A stretch of DNA of 64,000 nt from Hymenobacter cellulosivorans (GTDB lineage Bacteria; Bacteroidota; Bacteroidia; Cytophagales; Hymenobacteraceae). Where the stretch lies: NCBI RefSeq assembly GCF_022919135.1, contig NZ_CP095049.1:4220501-4284500 (forward strand). The letters run 5' to 3'. The position numbers and the translations under genes are program-made. Below, piece by piece: positions 61,810 through 64,000 of the stretch. Position 1 is the stretch's first letter; each line of letters starts with the position of its first letter. The notes under the pieces were generated by a model, which saw nothing but the letters and a program-made list of their open reading frames with translations, was not told the DNA's origin and ran no database searches.

Positions 61810-63591
61810 CTAGCCGACGACCGGCAGCGTGAACAGAAATATGCTGCCCGACCCCAGTTCACTCTCAACCCAGAGCCGGCCACCCTGGGAGGTAATAAAC
61901 TCCCGGGCAATGCTCAGGCCCAGGCCGGAGCCGCCTCGGTAGCCGGTTTTGTCGGGGATCTGGGCAAAGCGCTGAAAGATTCGCTCGTGATTATCCGCCG
62001 CAATGCCGGGGCCGTAGTCCTGCACGCTAACCTGCACGAAGCTACCGGCCGGCCTGGCCCGCACCGTCAGGACCTCCCCGACCGGCGAATAGCGCGTGGC
62101 GTTGGCCAGCAGATTGATGAGCACCCAGGTAGTCTTTTCGACGTCGGCGCGCACGGCGGGCAAATTCTGGGGCAAGTGCACATCCAGGCGCAGCTGCTTA
62201 GTATCGAGCTGGGCCTGCACCGTGGCAGTGGCATAGCCCACCACGTCGGCGAGACTAGTGGGGCGAAGGTCGAGCTGGATGCCGGCCCCGGCGTCGAGGC
62301 GGGATACATCGAGCAGCTCGGCCACCATGCGCTGCAGGCGCTGGGTTTCCTGGCGCACGTCGCCGGTAATACGCAGGCGCTCCTCGGCCGGCAGTCGCTC
62401 GTCAAGCAGCAGGCGCAGGTTGATGTTCATGCTCGAAAGCGGAGTTTTGAGCTCGTGCGAGACGGTGGCCAGGAAGTTGGACTTGACCTGATCCAGCTTC
62501 TTGAAGTCCGACACGTTGCGCAGAGTCAGGATCTGCCCCACAAACTCGGTTTTCTCGGTGGCCTCGTTGAAAGACACCAAATCCTGCACGGCTAGGCGGT
62601 AAAACGCTTCCTCGCCGCGCTGACTGATGTGCAGCAGCGGGGCTTCGGCCACGGCCGCCGCCCGGTTAGGCGCGTCGAGCGGACTGAGCATGGTTTGGAG
62701 CAGGTCGTTGTGCAGGCGCAACACCGGCGCGGGCTGCCCCACAACTTGTTCGGGCTGCAACCCCAGCAGCTCGCACATGACGGGGTTTGCCAGCAGAATG
62801 CGGCGGTGCTCGTCGAGCAGCAGTAGGCCTTCGTCCAGGGTGTTGACGATGCTGGCGGCCCGGTTACGCTCGGTGATTAGTTCAGCGGCCGTGGAGGTGC
62901 GGTACTCGCGCAGCTGGCTGAGCATGCGGTTGAAGGCCCGGGCCACCTGCCCAAACTCGTCGGTGCTTTCCTGGGGGATGCTGGCCGAAAAGTCGCGCTC
63001 GGTGGCGTGGTTGAGGGCAGCGGTGAGGCGGCGCAGGGGCTGCACGGCGGCTTCGGGCACGCTGCCCACCAGGCCCAGGGCCAAGAGCGTGGCCAGGGTC
63101 AGGAAGACGAGCAGGTTGCGGTTGGCCTCGTCGGCGCGGCGGTTGGCCTGGGCGGTTTTGCGGGTCAGGGCAGCCGTGTTGACCTCGACCATCTGGTAGG
63201 TCAGGCGGCGCAGTTCGGCCACGGTAGGCGGGGCGGCCACCAAGGCTGCAGAACCCGGCGCGGCGCGTTGCAGCTGCTGAAGCACCCGTAGGCGCTGCCC
63301 CAACTCCTCAACGACCTCCTGCTCCCCGGCCTCGGTCACATTACCGGCTTCTTTGCGCAACGCGGTGGCAAAGCGGGCTGTGGCTACCGTATCGGCTAAA
63401 GGCTGGCGGGCCAGCTCATCCAGGCTGCGCAGCATCTGCTGGCCCAGGGTAACAGAGTAAAGGTTGGCCGTGAGTACGTCCCGGGAGTTGCGGTCGAGCT
63501 GCCGCAGGGAGTAGTAGCCGTAGCCGCCGATGCTGAGTAGCAGCAGCAGCATGGCCAGAAACCCCAGGTTGATTTTGGTTTTTAAATTCAT
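61810..63591 (-). CDS. Second membrane sensor histidine kinase (HAMP, PAS)
   Basis: The 593-residue kinase starts MNLKTKINLGFLAMLLLLLS, has two membrane helices around a helical sensor, HAMP (AAVQPLRRLTAALNHATERD), PAS (LDEHRRILLANPVMCELLGL), HisKA with H379 in ATVSHELKTPLSSMNINL, and the ATPase domain (NLLANATRYSPVGEVL, GGSGLGLSIAREF). It is a paralogue of the kinase at 49732 along its whole length. It is not next to a regulator; the upstream gene is only partly visible. Start at 63591 follows the paralogue's N-terminus. Confidence 0.9.
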   Translation of the reverse strand: MNLKTKINLGFLAMLLLLLSIGGYGYYSLRQLDRNSRDVLTANLYSVTLGQQMLRSLDELARQPLADTVATARFATALRKEAGNVTEAGEQEVVEELGQRLRVLQQLQRAAPGSAALVAAPPTVAELRRLTYQMVEVNTAALTRKTAQANRRADEANRNLLVFLTLATLLALGLVGSVPEAAVQPLRRLTAALNHATERDFSASIPQESTDEFGQVARAFNRMLSQLREYRTSTAAELITERNRAASIVNTLDEGLLLLDEHRRILLANPVMCELLGLQPEQVVGQPAPVLRLHNDLLQTMLSPLDAPNRAAAVAEAPLLHISQRGEEAFYRLAVQDLVSFNEATEKTEFVGQILTLRNVSDFKKLDQVKSNFLATVSHELKTPLSSMNINLRLLLDERLPAEERLRITGDVRQETQRLQRMVAELLDVSRLDAGAGIQLDLRPTSLADVVGYATATVQAQLDTKQLRLDVHLPQNLPAVRADVEKTTWVLINLLANATRYSPVGEVLTVRARPAGSFVQVSVQDYGPGIAADNHERIFQRFAQIPDKTGYRGGSGLGLSIAREFITSQGGRLWVESELGSGSIFLFTLPVVG

Positions 63592-63644
63592 TCGCGAAGC
63601 GCCGGAAGGCGGAGGTTGAGTGAGCTCGGCAAGGGCCAATTAAG

Positions 63645-63815
63645 AACGTCATGTCGAGCCCGGCGAGGAATCTCGCGTGCAATGGTAATCAATGGCCCTG
63701 GCAAAGAAGTGGCGGAGACGCTTGAGCTGACTTGTGCCCTAGTAAAGCAGAAGGTTCTTTCCTCAACAACGCCAGCATGCGAGGTTCCTCGCGGGGCTCG
63801 AAATGACGTTCTATT
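63645..63815. repeat. MITE-like element with 37-bp terminal inverted repeats
   Basis: The arms at about 63647-63682 and 63778-63813 are near-perfect inverted copies (GAACGTCATTTCGAGCC type outer part, then GCGAGGAACCTCGC type inner part). They flank about 95 bp with no gene. This resembles non-autonomous mobile or REP-like intergenic elements. The remaining parts of 63592-63889 show nothing else. Confidence 0.7.
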
Positions 63816-63889
63816 TCCAACAGCGTCAACCTCTGTGCTGCTTGCGCCGCTTGAGACGACATTACTGTTTTGGCTCCTTCACCCGTAGG

Positions 63890-64000
63890 CTAATACGTAA
63901 CCAGGTACACGTCCAGGTCCTGGTCGGTGCGGGCCACGGCGCGCAGCAGATCCTGAGTTACGCCGCGGCGGCTGAGTTGCTCCCAGAGGCTTTTCTCCCG
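63890..64000 (-). CDS. C-terminal end of a gene cut by the window, possibly KdpD/USP-like
   Basis: The last 36 codons are visible (SLWEQLSRRGVTQDLLRAVA, then DQDLDVYLVTY, stop at 63890). The end DLDVYLVT resembles the end of the universal-stress domain in KdpD-type sensors of Bacteroidota, which are commonly followed by a membrane histidine kinase, as here. The evidence is short, so the assignment is tentative. Confidence 0.4.
   Translation of the reverse strand, partial: REKSLWEQLSRRGVTQDLLRAVARTDQDLDVYLVTY

Noticed and set aside
63616..63888. 90-residue open frame before the last partial gene
   Set aside because: It runs through the inverted-repeat element and has no conserved features.

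Overview
The window looks like chromosomal DNA of a GC-rich Bacteroidota bacterium, most plausibly a Hymenobacter-like member of the Cytophagales. The evidence is TAnnTTTG promoter boxes without clear Shine-Dalgarno sites, a subtilase with a type IX secretion sorting tail, a SusC/RagA-like TonB receptor, an HU-CCDC81/SPOR protein, and many Bacteroidota-type housekeeping genes. I see no rRNA, tRNA, CRISPR array, prophage or intact insertion sequence.

Layout. 1-1660: divergent tyrS (partial) and holA. 1865-6010: a compact kaiC-kaiB-kaiB-histidine kinase operon. 6234-14863: a large TPR lipoprotein-like/periplasmic protein, an outer-membrane barrel, an HU/SPOR protein and an ExbB-ExbD-TonB energiser. 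14989-24007: housekeeping (folC, trmB, a DinB-like protein, a TrpF-like protein, mnmA, a lipoprotein, a T9SS subtilase, a zinc-ribbon protein, rpe). 24007-27645: TonB receptor and a DUF2911 protein. 27779-36904: a complete histidine operon (GDC-[kinase-Thg1]-BHAF-IE) preceded by a histidine-rich leader peptide and ended by a strong terminator. 36942-38371: a glycosyltransferase and a LAB_N membrane protein. 38556-40566: an unknown gene and a gene-poor AT-rich stretch. 40567-48121: a TPR protein, gyrA, small genes, an Xre/RES toxin-antitoxin pair and kptA. 48310-54063: porins, a histidine kinase and an NtrC-type regulator. 54153-60438: an operon for a PH protein, a NitT/TauT-like ABC system whose binding protein is fused to OmpA, a PspA-like protein and a coiled-coil protein. 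60829-64000: a secreted nuclease, a second paralogous histidine kinase and the end of a possibly KdpD/USP-like gene.

Striking features. (1) The his operon carries a 38-codon leader ORF with six of eight consecutive codons for histidine, and also a Thg1-like 3'-5' polymerase with a polynucleotide-kinase-like ATPase between hisC and hisB. (2) The KaiC keeps both catalytic Glu pairs and a phosphosite motif at the same residue numbers as cyanobacterial KaiC, next to a near-canonical KaiB and a second KaiB. (3) Many intergenic gaps, including every gap of the Psp-like/ABC operon from 55471 to 59724, are filled from stop codon to start codon by degenerate short tandem repeats with 7-, 8- or 9-bp units, usually arranged as inverted arms. 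These recall the STRR heptamers of filamentous cyanobacteria and are the main structure that the genes do not explain.
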